A stretch of DNA of 42,290 nucleotides from Akkermansiaceae bacterium (GTDB lineage Bacteria; Verrucomicrobiota; Verrucomicrobiia; Verrucomicrobiales; Akkermansiaceae). Below are positions 8,947 through 17,749 of this stretch, one piece after another. The DNA lies in the NCBI GenBank assembly GCA_025457665.1, contig JALOTY010000045.1, positions 1-42,290 of the forward strand, written 5' to 3'. The notes beneath the pieces are model-generated. The model was not told the DNA's origin. It saw only the letters and a program-made list of their open reading frames with translations, and ran no database searches. A program made the translations under genes and the position numbers. How positions within the stretch are numbered: the first letter of the stretch is position 1; every line of letters begins with the position of its first letter.

Positions 8947-9282
8947 TTAGCGGCAACCGCCGTGGCCTACCCCGCGGCCCCAGCCGTGGGAGGGGCGGTA
9001 GGGAACGGGATGGACGGGAACGCGGCGGACGATGGGTCGGATGGCCGGGCGGCAGGGAGGGGCGGCCGGGCGGCAACGGTGGTTCACCGGGACGTAGCGG
9101 ACCTGGTAAACCGGGTTTCCGCAGCGGTCATAGTAGGCCACATAGCGTTCGGCGTAGATGGGACAGCCGCACGAAGTACGACCTGTGACGTAGATCCGGT
9201 TTCCGCAGGACTGGGCTTCGGCAGTGTTGACCGAGGCGAAGGCCGCGAAAGCGGCGGCGAGCAATGCGATGATGTTTTTCAT
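8947..9282 (-). CDS. Small secreted Cys/Arg/Pro-rich protein
   Basis: From the ATG at 9282 the product is 111 residues. It has a typical signal peptide (MKNIIALLAAAFAAFASV, cleavage likely after AEA). The mature part holds paired cysteines (SCGNR, SCGCP, DRCGNP, HRCRP, PPCRP), a Tyr-rich stretch and a Gly/His-rich tail. It is probably a small disulphide-stabilised exported protein; I know no function for it. An in-frame ATG 10 codons upstream would spoil the signal peptide, so the later start is used. A palindrome CCGGAG-TT-CTCCGG (9291-9304) lies in the leader, 8 bases before the start, and could be an operator or leader hairpin. A strong terminator follows the gene, so it is probably monocistronic. 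Confidence 0.8.
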   Translation of the reverse strand: MKNIIALLAAAFAAFASVNTAEAQSCGNRIYVTGRTSCGCPIYAERYVAYYDRCGNPVYQVRYVPVNHRCRPAAPPCRPAIRPIVRRVPVHPVPYRPSHGWGRGVGHGGCR

Positions 9283-9429
9283 GTTTTGTTCCGGAGTTCT
9301 CCGGGTTCGCATTCTTCGACGGAGGAGCCGAGGGATTATTCATGATGCTTCGGAAAATTTTCTCCGGCTTCATGACGGTGGTCTTGATGAGGGCTTGTGC
9401 GAGGTCAGGCTTTGGGTCTGTGATCGGGC

Positions 9430-10188
9430 ATGGACGCGATGCATGAACCGCAGGGGCTGCCCGGGTGGCTGGAGCTGGATCAGGAACTGCTTGGGCAGAT
9501 CAGCAACCGGCCCGGCGGGCAGCGCTGTCTGACGGGGGATCGTGAATTGCTGCTGGTGGTGCATGAGGTCCCTGAGGCGAGGGTTCCGGAGCGCTCGGCG
9601 CGATTCTTCGTGCTGCGGCAAAATGGGACTTGGGACGATGGCGCGGGTGGCGGGCTCGATTCGCTGGCGGAGTTGATGAATCGTTATGAGGCGACCATCG
9701 ATCGATACGAAGATGAAATCGAAGAGGCGGACACTGCGGCGGAGGTCTTCGGATTGATCCGACATGCCGGGCCGATCGCCCGCTCCAGCCGTAACCTGGC
9801 AGCGGTGCTCACCCATGCGGTGGAGCTGTGCAAGGACGATCGCAAGATCATGGAATTGAGGGACCGGTCTTATGAAATCCAGAGGGCGGCGGAATTGCTC
9901 TATCACGACGCGAAGTTGACGCTTGAATTCTGGCAGGCGGAAAGTGCGGAGGAACATCAGGCGGCGGCGGAGCGTCTCAATGTCATGGCGTATCGGCTCA
10001 ACCTGCTGGCGGGATTCTTCCTTCCGGTGGTGGCCATGCCGGCTGGAAATTCAGCGGACGCAAGAAATGAGCGGACTGTGGATTTTCCTCACCGGCCTTG
10101 CCTTGGTGTTTTTGCTGGTCTTGTGGCACGGGCGCAGAGTCCGGGGGGAGCGGGACCGACTGCGGCGGCAGGGTCTAACAGACAATGA
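9430..10188 (+). CDS. CorA-like cation transporter, abnormal 3' end
   Basis: The first 200 residues look like the cytoplasmic helical domain of CorA-family divalent-cation channels: the long helices SLAELMNRYEATIDRYEDEIEEAD and DLRDRSYEIQR-type spacing (seen as ELRDRSYEIQRAAELL), then the start of the first membrane helix (NLLAGFFLPVVAM, ending near residue 203). The family signature GMN and the second membrane helix are missing. After PVVAM the frame runs on for about 49 residues without family character and overlaps mtfA by 122 bp. In another frame the sequence reads AGWKFSGRKK and stops at 10068-10070, overlapping the mtfA ATG as ATGA. A 3' deletion or frameshift in this gene is therefore likely. 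Function as a channel is doubtful. Confidence 0.6.
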   Translation: MDAMHEPQGLPGWLELDQELLGQISNRPGGQRCLTGDRELLLVVHEVPEARVPERSARFFVLRQNGTWDDGAGGGLDSLAELMNRYEATIDRYEDEIEEADTAAEVFGLIRHAGPIARSSRNLAAVLTHAVELCKDDRKIMELRDRSYEIQRAAELLYHDAKLTLEFWQAESAEEHQAAAERLNVMAYRLNLLAGFFLPVVAMPAGNSADARNERTVDFPHRPCLGVFAGLVARAQSPGGAGPTAAAGSNRQ

Positions 10189-10867
10189 GCGTGCGGTGGT
10201 GGAGAAACGTTTCCCCCTATGGAAAAAGATCCCCGCGGATATCCGGCGGGATGCGGAGGGGTGGATGAGGGTGTTCATGAGCGAGAAAGCCTTCGAGCCC
10301 TGTGGAGGCCTGGAAGAGGTGACCGAGGAAATGAAGCTGGCGATCGCGGCACCCGCCTGCCTGCTCATTGCACGGAGACCGATGGACTACTATGAACGCT
10401 TGAGAACGATCCTCGTTTATCCGGATGCCTATGTGGTGAGGGATGAGTGGGGCATGGAAGACATCCGTCTGGGAGAATCCTGGGGGACGGGGAGTGTGGT
10501 CCTGGCATGGTCGAGTGTTCTTGCCGGCGATGCGAATCCCGAGGACGGACTCAATGTGGTTTTGCATGAGTTCGCGCATCAGATCGATCAGGAAGATGGT
10601 GCGGCGGATGGCGTGCCGGAGATGGAGGAACCGGAAGACTATGGACGCTGGTCGAGTGCCCTGATGCCGGCCTACGAAGCCTTTTGCGAAAGAGTGGCGG
10701 CCGGAAAAAAGACGGTGATGGATGACTATGGGGCCGAGAGTCCGGCGGAGTTTTTCGCGGTGGCGACGGAGACGTTTTTCGAAAGGGCGGAAGCGATGAA
10801 ACGTGAGGAGCCCGAGGTGCAGGGGGAATTGGTGCGGTTTTACGGCATGGATCCCGCGGAGTGGTGA
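10067..10867 (+). CDS. mtfA: M90 family (MtfA-like) zinc metallopeptidase
   Basis: From the ATG at 10067 the product is 266 residues, the family size. An N-terminal membrane helix (LWIFLTGLALVFLLVLW) and a basic stop-transfer precede the catalytic domain. The zinc motif is H167-E168-F-A-H171, followed by QIDQEDG as in MtfA proteins. Upstream family blocks are also present: CGGLEEVTEEMKLAIAAPACLL and TILVYPDAYVV. E. coli MtfA is a peptidase that interacts with the Mlc regulator; membrane-anchored homologues of unknown substrate are common elsewhere. The longer frame starting at 9923 overlaps the CorA-like gene for no good reason. The internal ATG marks the start because it forms a probable ATGA coupling with the original end of the upstream gene. 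Confidence 0.88.
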   Translation: MSGLWIFLTGLALVFLLVLWHGRRVRGERDRLRRQGLTDNERAVVEKRFPLWKKIPADIRRDAEGWMRVFMSEKAFEPCGGLEEVTEEMKLAIAAPACLLIARRPMDYYERLRTILVYPDAYVVRDEWGMEDIRLGESWGTGSVVLAWSSVLAGDANPEDGLNVVLHEFAHQIDQEDGAADGVPEMEEPEDYGRWSSALMPAYEAFCERVAAGKKTVMDDYGAESPAEFFAVATETFFERAEAMKREEPEVQGELVRFYGMDPAEW

Positions 10868-10886
10868 GGTGTGGAGATCGGCCGAA

Positions 10887-12317
10887 TCAAAGCACCGGAG
10901 CACAAAGCCGGGCCATGCGTGCAGCAAGCCGGAAGGGTAGGGAACGACCGTCGAAGTCGATCATTTCCGCATCGCGGGCTTGTTGGAAATCGGCTTCTAA
11001 CATGTGGGTCACCTTTTGAACGAAATCCCGATCCGTGGAAATGGCGGTGATCTCGAAATTGAGGCGGAAGGAGCGGTTGTCGAGATTCGCGGTGCCGACA
11101 AAGGCGTAGCGGTCATCGACGAGCATGGCCTTCTGGTGAAGGAAGCCGCCGTGGTATCTCAGCAGTCGGATGCCGTAGGGGAGGGTTTCCTCATAAAAGG
11201 TGAAGGCGGCGAGCCAGACGAGAAGGTGGTCGGCTTTTTCCGGAATGAGGATGCGGATATCCACTCCCCGGATGGCTGCGGCCTGGAGGGCGGTGAGCAC
11301 TCCTTGGTCGGGGACGAAATAGGGCGACGCGATCCAGATCCGTTCGCGCGCGGTGCTGCAGGCTTCCGCGACGGTGAGTTGCCAGGAGTCCGCAGGATCG
11401 GCAGGGCCTGTGGGCAGGATGGCCACGGCCTGATCCTCGGTGCGGGCATGGCAGTCCCAGGAGAGTGTGGGTCGTTCATCGGTTGCCCAGTTCCAGTCTT
11501 CAAGGAAGACAAGCTGGATGGCCTGGACGCAGGGGCCCTGAAGACGGAGATGGGTGTCACGCCAATGGCCGAAGCGCAGATCACGGCCGAGGTATTCATC
11601 GCCCACATTGAGGCCGCCGATGAATGCCGTCTTGCCATCGGTGACGACGATCTTGCGGTGGTTGCGGAAATTGATCTGAAGGCGCGACCACCAGTGGCGG
11701 TTGACGCCGAAGGAGTGGCACTCCACTCCGGCGCTGCGCAGTTCATTGAGGTAGCGGCGGCTGAGCTTGTGGGAGCCGATTTCGTCAAACAGGAAGAAGA
11801 CCCGGACTCCGGCCTTGGCGCGGCGGATCAGGGCTTCCTTGAAGCGCTGGCCCACGCGGTCGTTTTTCACGATGAAGAAATTCACCAGCACGTATTGCTC
11901 GGCGGATTCGATGGCATCGAAGATCGCGCGGAAGGTGCGTTCGCCATCGATGAGCAGTTCGATGGAATTTCCCCGGGTGAAGGGTAGCCCCCCGAGGATT
12001 TCCGCGGCTTTGGCGAAGGCATCGGTGGGTTTCAGTTCGAAATGCCGGAGGCGCTGGTGCATGTCTTCGGAGACCTTGCGGAGTTCGCAATCTCCGGTCC
12101 GTCGGGCGCGGACGTATCCGGTGAACCGCCTGCGACCGGCGATCCAGTAGAACGGGATGGCAACCCATGGGACGACGGCCATGCAGACGATCCAGGCGAT
12201 CGTGCCTTGGGCCGTGCGGCCGCGCATGAGGACGTGCAGGATGTGGAGCAGGCCCAGACCGTGCAGGCAGGCGAGGCCGACGGCGGCGAGGAGCGTGTTC
12301 CACTCGATGGGAGGCAT
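10887..12317 (-). CDS. cls: Cardiolipin synthase (PLD superfamily)
   Basis: This membrane enzyme condenses phosphatidylglycerol to cardiolipin. The product is 476 residues from the ATG at 12317, which has GGTGAGG just upstream; the frame is open to 12377 but without such a site. Two membrane helices occupy about residues 9-30 and 39-61. Both phospholipase D HKD motifs are intact: H220-R-K222 with D227 (NHRKIVVTDG) and H394-Q-K396 with D401 (HQKAMLVDDR). The downstream Asn residues (GGLN and GTANLDNRSFRLNFE) are those of bacterial Cls. The stop lies 19 bp from the convergent mtfA stop. Confidence 0.93.
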   Translation of the reverse strand: MPPIEWNTLLAAVGLACLHGLGLLHILHVLMRGRTAQGTIAWIVCMAVVPWVAIPFYWIAGRRRFTGYVRARRTGDCELRKVSEDMHQRLRHFELKPTDAFAKAAEILGGLPFTRGNSIELLIDGERTFRAIFDAIESAEQYVLVNFFIVKNDRVGQRFKEALIRRAKAGVRVFFLFDEIGSHKLSRRYLNELRSAGVECHSFGVNRHWWSRLQINFRNHRKIVVTDGKTAFIGGLNVGDEYLGRDLRFGHWRDTHLRLQGPCVQAIQLVFLEDWNWATDERPTLSWDCHARTEDQAVAILPTGPADPADSWQLTVAEACSTARERIWIASPYFVPDQGVLTALQAAAIRGVDIRILIPEKADHLLVWLAAFTFYEETLPYGIRLLRYHGGFLHQKAMLVDDRYAFVGTANLDNRSFRLNFEITAISTDRDFVQKVTHMLEADFQQARDAEMIDFDGRSLPFRLAARMARLCAPVL

Positions 12318-12432
12318 GCCCTCACCTATCCGCCTGATGGTGCGAACATCCAAGCGCCAAATCGTGGCAAAAGCCATCGAGCGTCGGCATGCGGGGTTGC
12401 GCCGGAGGAAGGGCCTGGCCTAAAATGAGCCC

Positions 12433-12984
12433 ATGCCGACGCCGCAAATCGAAGTGCAGGTTTTCCTCTATCAGATCACCCCGAAGATCTGGCGCCGTTT
12501 TGCGGTGCCGGAGACCTACACGTTCGGGCAGCTTCACGATGCCCTCCAATCGGCCATGGGGTGGGAAAACAAGCACCCGCATGAGTTCCGCCATGGCAAG
12601 GGCAAGCGGCTGGTGGATGTGATCGGACCGGTGGGACTTGCCGATCAAGTGCCGGTGGGTGGGGAGTTCCAGGATGAGGCGCAACTGACCCTCGCGGCTT
12701 ATGTGGGCCGGAAGCGCCTGCCCATGCGCTTGCTGTATCGATATGATTTCGCCGAGGACTGGATCCACGAGGTGGTTTTGGAAAAAAGGTCGGAAGGGGA
12801 AGGCGTGCCCCAGATGCTGGGCGGTGCCCGGGCCTGTCCGCCTGAGGATTTTGGCGGTGCCTTCCGCTACATGCAGGCCCTTCACGGGGAAATCGGGTGG
12901 GACCATCCGGGTTACGACGCGGAGGCCTTCGACCCGGCCAAGGTCGATTTCACCCCGCCGAAAGTCCGCAAGCGGCGGGTCTGA
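12433..12984 (+). CDS. Plasmid pRiA4b ORF-3 family protein
   Basis: This is a 183-residue protein of the pRiA4b ORF-3-like family (also called the IS1096 TnpR-like domain). Typical blocks are VFLYQITPKIWRRFAVPE, FGQLHDALQSAMGWENKHPHEF, LLYRYDFAEDWIHEVVLE, and CPPEDFGGAFRYMQAL followed by the WDHPGYDAEAFDP block. The family is widespread on chromosomes, plasmids and mobile elements and has no proven biochemical function. The C-terminus is basic (PKVRKRRV). The gene is divergent from cls, with about 115 bp between the starts. Nothing around it marks an insertion sequence. Confidence 0.92.
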   Translation: MPTPQIEVQVFLYQITPKIWRRFAVPETYTFGQLHDALQSAMGWENKHPHEFRHGKGKRLVDVIGPVGLADQVPVGGEFQDEAQLTLAAYVGRKRLPMRLLYRYDFAEDWIHEVVLEKRSEGEGVPQMLGGARACPPEDFGGAFRYMQALHGEIGWDHPGYDAEAFDPAKVDFTPPKVRKRRV

Positions 12985-13214
12985 AGGCCCTTTCGCTCAG
13001 GCTCAGGTTCCGCTGGGGCGTCCCTGAGTCGGCACCCTTGATCCAAAGTTGCTTCGAACCCGAGGCAGCAGGCCAGTTCCTGGATACATTCCTTGTCATT
13101 TTAGGAAGGGGTTTGTGACTTTTCGGGGGAAATCGTGGTTTTCCGGCAAAAGTTTCGAGGACGGATGACAGATGGTTTCCTTCGTGCTATCGGTATCGTG
13201 AAGCGTCACTTAAC

Positions 13215-13237
13215 CACTGAAAAATATGATTTCAGTG
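13215..13237. promoter_or_regulatory. Inverted repeat before the Verru_Chthon A gene
   Basis: CACTGAAA (13215-13222) and TTTCAGTG (13230-13237) form perfect 8-bp arms around an AT-rich 7-bp centre. A second, outer pair GTCACT (13205) and AGTGAC (13234) adds symmetry. It is the most AT-rich patch nearby and ends 37 bp before the start codon at 13275. TATGAT (13225-13230) inside it could be a -10 box. It reads as an operator over a promoter; no regulator is known. Confidence 0.45.
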
Positions 13238-13274
13238 ACTTTTGTGGGCCTTTCTCGATCACCGGTCATTGCAA

Positions 13275-16200
13275 ATGGAAGTCTCAAACACATTCGGGAA
13301 GGCAGAAGCTCCGGGCAAGCTTGCGATCTTCTTAAGTGGGGTCCGATCCCTTCGGAGTCGGCGTGAGAGGGGTTTCGCATTGGTCGTGACCATCAGCATG
13401 ATGGTGCTCCTCACCCTTCTTGCGGTGGGACTCCTGAGTTTGGCCACGGTTCAGGTGAGGGGTTCCGGTCAGGGAGAGGCCCAGGCGCTGGCCCGGGCAA
13501 ACGCGAGAATGGCGCTGGAACTGGCCATCGCCGAACTGCAGAGGCATGCCGGGCCCGACCAGAGGGTCACCGCCCCGGCGGAAATGACGGGCAGCAAGAG
13601 CCATCCTCGCTGGGTGGGAGTGTATCGCACCACGACGACGGCGGGCGGATACCTGCCGGTCGTCCAGTGGAGCAGCCGTGACTCCGCCCTGACCGATGCC
13701 CGAAGCAGTGGATCTCTGGGTGCGGCGGCCTTGCGGGAAACGTGGCTGGTGAGCGGTGAGCCGACCGGAGAGCCGGATGCCGCGAGCGGTGAAATGATCA
13801 CGCTGGTGGGCGATGGAACCGTGGAGAAACAAAACGACCGGGTCCAAGTCCCCTTCGTTCCAGTGAGTGCGGCGAACGGGTCGGCGGGTGGATTTGCCTA
13901 CTGGTGCTCGGATGAGTCGTTCAAAGCGAGCTTGAACCTACCGCAGCAGGATCCGAATCCGATCGCCAACGAAGCCATGCCTCCCGAGCGATTTGGCGCT
14001 GCTGCCCTTGCAGGCATGGATGGGTATGAGGGCGTGGATGACGCGACCTTGGAGAAACTCACCGGATACGGGCAGGTGGCTTTGAGCGGTGCGGGATCGA
14101 GAGAGTCCCTTGCGGAACACTTCCATTCGTTGGGGCACCGGGCATCGGCGGTGCTCGCGGATCCGGTTCGCAGTGGATTGAAACGGGATCTCTCCGTGTT
14201 TTTCGAGGACGGGCAGGTGCCTGCGAAAGGGCCTGGTCTGGATGCTCTTGCCGAAAACACACCGATTCTCTCCGGTGACAGGCGGCGCGGGCAGGGTCCG
14301 AAGTTTGGTGCCTTGCGGTCCTACGCGCAGGTTGAGTCGGGCAGCTCCGGTGGCGGAGTGGCGGTGCGTGCCGCCGCAAGGACCGAGTCCGGAGACAAGT
14401 TCGGTGCCGTCCCGGATTTGGAAAGCTTCAATACCCAGCCCATCCATCCGGTCATCGTGTCTGCGGAGTTCTACACCCGTTTCGCCTATGTGCGGGGCTA
14501 TCTCACGGTGCATCTCTTTCCGCGGGTCGTCCTTTGGAATCCCTACAATGCCGCCCTTCAGTCGCAGGCCTACACGGTGGATTTCAACATTTGCCTGAAT
14601 GATTCGATGACGATTGAAAAGCGCACCGCATCGGGCACGGAAGATATCGGCAATCGTGCCTTTGATACCCGTGGGGCGAAGCAGAATCGTCTCAGTCTGA
14701 CGCTTGAGGCCACGGCCTTCGAGCCTGGCGAAGCGCTGGTTTTTTCTCCGCGCGTGAGCACGGGAGCGCTCGCGGGAAGGGCGGCACCCCTGGCGACGAG
14801 GAATGGCAGCGGGGAAAATCTTCTGAGTGCCAAGGTAAATCCTGCGGATCTAACAAACTTTTATCTCACGCTGGGCGATCCCCTTCCCGGAGTGACGGCC
14901 CGGGATCTCCCCGTTTACGCCAATCACAACCGCGGTGCCTACTATTGGGTGGACATGATGGATTGGTGGGAGAGGAATCCCGACAATGGTCTGAAGGTGA
15001 GTTTGCATCTCGGTCGGGCGGGAAACTATTCGGATCGCCTGAAGCTTCCCTTGTTGCAGTTGTTGGATAGCGACAACTGGCGGCGGGGCTATGAGGGAGG
15101 ATACAACAACGGGCGCTGGCGCGTCGGAGGTGTCGAGCCGGTGTATGACTACGAGCGCACCGCCGATTTCGAACCTTGGGCGAGAGGGGCCTATGGCATT
15201 CGTTTCAAATGGTGGGTGGAACGGAATCCCTACAATTATGCGGGAACCGGTGGCCAGCGTTTCTGGTCTTCATCGCCGATTTCGGATCACAATCTTCGCG
15301 CCGTGATGGCCCATCGCAGCCCGTATGATGCCGTGACGGATACGGGCGAATCCCATCACTGGTACATGTGGGGCCCTTACACCACCGACCGCGAACAGGG
15401 TCTGCCCTTCATCTCGTCAGAGAGACTGGGTCAGAGCGGGGGCAATGGCTACCGGGTAAGTCCGTTTTATGGCAATGCCTCAAGCCGCCCGGGAAGCACC
15501 TGGCCGGTCTATGACTTGCCTGCGGCAGGTGAGAAAATCATATCTCTGGGTCGATTGCAGCACGTGCAGCTCAGCCCCTTCATTTGGCACAGCGGATTTC
15601 CCATCGGAAATTCATGGGTGCCGGCGAATCAAATCCGACGCGAGCAGTCCGCCGATGCCATCCGCACCGTGGATGCGGCCTGGACGGGTTATGTTCCGTT
15701 TCTTCCCGATTGGATGAAACAGGGACGAGCAACTCCGGGACGGGGTGACATCGTGATCTACGATCTTTCCTACGAGGTGAATCATGAGTTGTGGGATCGC
15801 TATTTTCTCAGTGGGGCGATCCGCTCGGAGAAGGACGCCTTTGCCACTGACCCGGCGGCGAGTCCCCTGCCAAACCCAAAGCTTGTGCCGGTGGCCGGGA
15901 AAGGTGTCGATGCCACCGCGCTGGGAGGATTTTATGAAGCGGCAGGGGAGGTCCTGATGGCGGGTGCCTTCAATGTCAACACGACGGATGTGGATGCGTG
16001 GAGAGCCTTCCTCGCGTCGATGTCCCGCGGTGAGGGCGGAGAAACCGCCTTTTCAAGATTCCACACCTCCCAAGGTGAGGTGGATGCCGACAATCCCTAT
16101 CAGCCCTCGTCATGGACCGGCACCCGGGTGCTGTCCGAATCGGAGATCACCGCGCTGGCCGAGGCCATTGTGGAGCAGGTCAAACTCCGTGGGCCCTTCC

Positions 16201-16745
16201 TCTCGGTCAGTGACTTTGTGAACCGACGGCTCGTCCGCGACCGTGGGACGAATTCCAACAACGGACTCATGGGGCCGCTGCAGCAGGCCATCGAGGACTC
16301 CGGGCTCAATGATGGCTTGCAGTCGGGCGATGTCGCCATGTCCACCACGGGATATGGCCAGGCATCCTATGAACCGGGATCGAATGCCGAGGAGTGGGCA
16401 CCGACCACCCATTTGCGGAAATCGAAGGCCACGGGGATGCCTGCCTATCTTCAGCAGGGGGATATCCTGCAGCCTCTGGGTGGAATGCTGGTGGCGCGCG
16501 GGGATACCTTCGTGGTCCGCGCCTATGGCGATGCGCGGAGTCCCGATGGCACCCGGGTGCTTGCCAGGGCTTGGTGCGAGGCCGAGGTGCAGAGGCTGCC
16601 CTCCTATGTCGATCCTTCCGACAAGCCGGAAGAACCGGTTGCCATTTCCGGCACGGTGAACAATCAGGTCTCCGCCTTGAACCGCCGCTTCGGTCGGAAA
16701 TTCCTGGTCGTTTCCTTCCGCTGGCTGTCGCCCAATGAAATCTAA
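13275..16745 (+). CDS. Verru_Chthon cassette protein A
   Basis: This 1156-residue protein is of the Verru_Chthon_A type (TIGR02600 as I recall), so far known from Verrucomicrobia. The N-terminus is a pilin/PilX-like leader: basic SRRERGFALVVTISMM followed by a hydrophobic helix (VLLTLLAVGLLSLATV), as in type IV pilus or type II secretion pseudopilins. A very long exported body follows, rich in Gly, Asn, Tyr and Trp. Near the C-terminus, SEITALAEAIVEQVKLRGPFLSVSDFVNRRL-like sequence (16139-16232) is a conserved block of the family. In the cassettes described, protein A is accompanied by proteins B, C and D; here only the gene at 16735 follows, overlapping by 11 bp. A GTG at 13242 would add 11 residues. 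Function is unknown, probably export or assembly of surface material. Confidence 0.87.
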   Translation: MEVSNTFGKAEAPGKLAIFLSGVRSLRSRRERGFALVVTISMMVLLTLLAVGLLSLATVQVRGSGQGEAQALARANARMALELAIAELQRHAGPDQRVTAPAEMTGSKSHPRWVGVYRTTTTAGGYLPVVQWSSRDSALTDARSSGSLGAAALRETWLVSGEPTGEPDAASGEMITLVGDGTVEKQNDRVQVPFVPVSAANGSAGGFAYWCSDESFKASLNLPQQDPNPIANEAMPPERFGAAALAGMDGYEGVDDATLEKLTGYGQVALSGAGSRESLAEHFHSLGHRASAVLADPVRSGLKRDLSVFFEDGQVPAKGPGLDALAENTPILSGDRRRGQGPKFGALRSYAQVESGSSGGGVAVRAAARTESGDKFGAVPDLESFNTQPIHPVIVSAEFYTRFAYVRGYLTVHLFPRVVLWNPYNAALQSQAYTVDFNICLNDSMTIEKRTASGTEDIGNRAFDTRGAKQNRLSLTLEATAFEPGEALVFSPRVSTGALAGRAAPLATRNGSGENLLSAKVNPADLTNFYLTLGDPLPGVTARDLPVYANHNRGAYYWVDMMDWWERNPDNGLKVSLHLGRAGNYSDRLKLPLLQLLDSDNWRRGYEGGYNNGRWRVGGVEPVYDYERTADFEPWARGAYGIRFKWWVERNPYNYAGTGGQRFWSSSPISDHNLRAVMAHRSPYDAVTDTGESHHWYMWGPYTTDREQGLPFISSERLGQSGGNGYRVSPFYGNASSRPGSTWPVYDLPAAGEKIISLGRLQHVQLSPFIWHSGFPIGNSWVPANQIRREQSADAIRTVDAAWTGYVPFLPDWMKQGRATPGRGDIVIYDLSYEVNHELWDRYFLSGAIRSEKDAFATDPAASPLPNPKLVPVAGKGVDATALGGFYEAAGEVLMAGAFNVNTTDVDAWRAFLASMSRGEGGETAFSRFHTSQGEVDADNPYQPSSWTGTRVLSESEITALAEAIVEQVKLRGPFLSVSDFVNRRLVRDRGTNSNNGLMGPLQQAIEDSGLNDGLQSGDVAMSTTGYGQASYEPGSNAEEWAPTTHLRKSKATGMPAYLQQGDILQPLGGMLVARGDTFVVRAYGDARSPDGTRVLARAWCEAEVQRLPSYVDPSDKPEEPVAISGTVNNQVSALNRRFGRKFLVVSFRWLSPNEI

Positions 16746-17706
16746 CCGAATGCGAGCCGCCATGATGATCCGGACTGCACTTTTGGCTTGGACGATGATG
16801 ATGGTCCATGTTTCGGCTCAGACGCCGCCCCCACCGCCGCCGCCCGAGGAGGGAGGCGCGGGAGGTGATGGCGGGAGCAGCATCGATCTCAGCAAAATCC
16901 CGATTCCGGAAGCGGATCGACAGATCGAGGAAGAGGTTCTTACCCCTGAGGAGCGCCGCTTGACGCCGATCCAGGTGGCGGTCGTTCCGGTGGGTTTCAT
17001 CCCGCCACCCATCATCGAAATCGGCAAGGATGGCATGCCGCGGGAGAAGTATCGGCATCCCTTGGCCTATCCGCCGGCGGTTTATCATGTGAAGACCGGC
17101 AAAGGAACCGTGCGGGTGCTGGGTTCGCAGAATCAGGTGGGTCCCTTCACGCGGGTTCCCATGATGTCCACCCTATCGCTTTCGTACGAACGCCCGCCGG
17201 ATCCGGAGGGCGATGAAGATGCGGATGAGGGTGAGGTGGACCTGGTGAAGATCGATGACTTCTCGATTCCGGGATCGGCCACCCACCTCGTGGTGGTGCT
17301 GTGGAAGGAGCCTTCTGCGAAGCGCTGGACCTCGCCTCGGAGCACCCTCATCGATGTCTCTCCCGGACGCCTGAAAGCGAACTCCGTGGTGATGGTGAAT
17401 GCCAGTGGCGGAGAATTGGCGATGCACCGCGGTGACGTGCTTTTCAAGGTGAAGCCGGATCACAAGGGTCCGCTGGAACTGGGCATGAATGCCAAGGGTG
17501 AAATGCCGCTGATCCTCGCTGCGCCAGCGGGAAATGGCTGGTCACAACTGGTGAATCAGGTGATCGCACCCCGCAAGGACGAGAAGGCCTTCATCGTTGC
17601 CTGGCGGGTGCCGCCATCTCCGGCGCAACCGACGGGGGTGGCCTTCAGTTGCGTGCGCAAAAGACTGACGAAGGCGGAACCTTTCGAGGAAAAACAGAGG
17701 CCCTGA
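16735..17706 (+). CDS. Secreted proline-rich protein coupled to Verru_Chthon A
   Basis: This 323-residue exported protein has a signal peptide with an unusual Met-rich core (LLAWTMMMVHVSAQ), cleaved before a run of prolines (TPPPPPPPEE) and a Gly-rich acidic linker. The rest looks like one or two beta-rich domains (for example TRVPMMSTLSLSYERPP and HLVVVLWKEPS). I recognise no named family. The start codon lies inside the last 11 bp of the Verru_Chthon A gene, so the two are translationally coupled and probably act together on the cell surface. It is not one of the pilin-like B, C or D proteins of the described cassettes, because it lacks a GF-type methylation leader. Confidence 0.82.
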   Translation: MKSNRMRAAMMIRTALLAWTMMMVHVSAQTPPPPPPPEEGGAGGDGGSSIDLSKIPIPEADRQIEEEVLTPEERRLTPIQVAVVPVGFIPPPIIEIGKDGMPREKYRHPLAYPPAVYHVKTGKGTVRVLGSQNQVGPFTRVPMMSTLSLSYERPPDPEGDEDADEGEVDLVKIDDFSIPGSATHLVVVLWKEPSAKRWTSPRSTLIDVSPGRLKANSVVMVNASGGELAMHRGDVLFKVKPDHKGPLELGMNAKGEMPLILAAPAGNGWSQLVNQVIAPRKDEKAFIVAWRVPPSPAQPTGVAFSCVRKRLTKAEPFEEKQRP

Positions 17707-17749
17707 TCTCACGGCTTGGCAGGGAGGGCCCGGGCGGAAAAAGTGGGGC

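Noticed and set aside
12433..12984. Insertion sequence suggested by the pRiA4b/IS1096-like label
   Set aside because: No terminal inverted repeats, target duplication or transposase were found around it; the family name reflects its history only.
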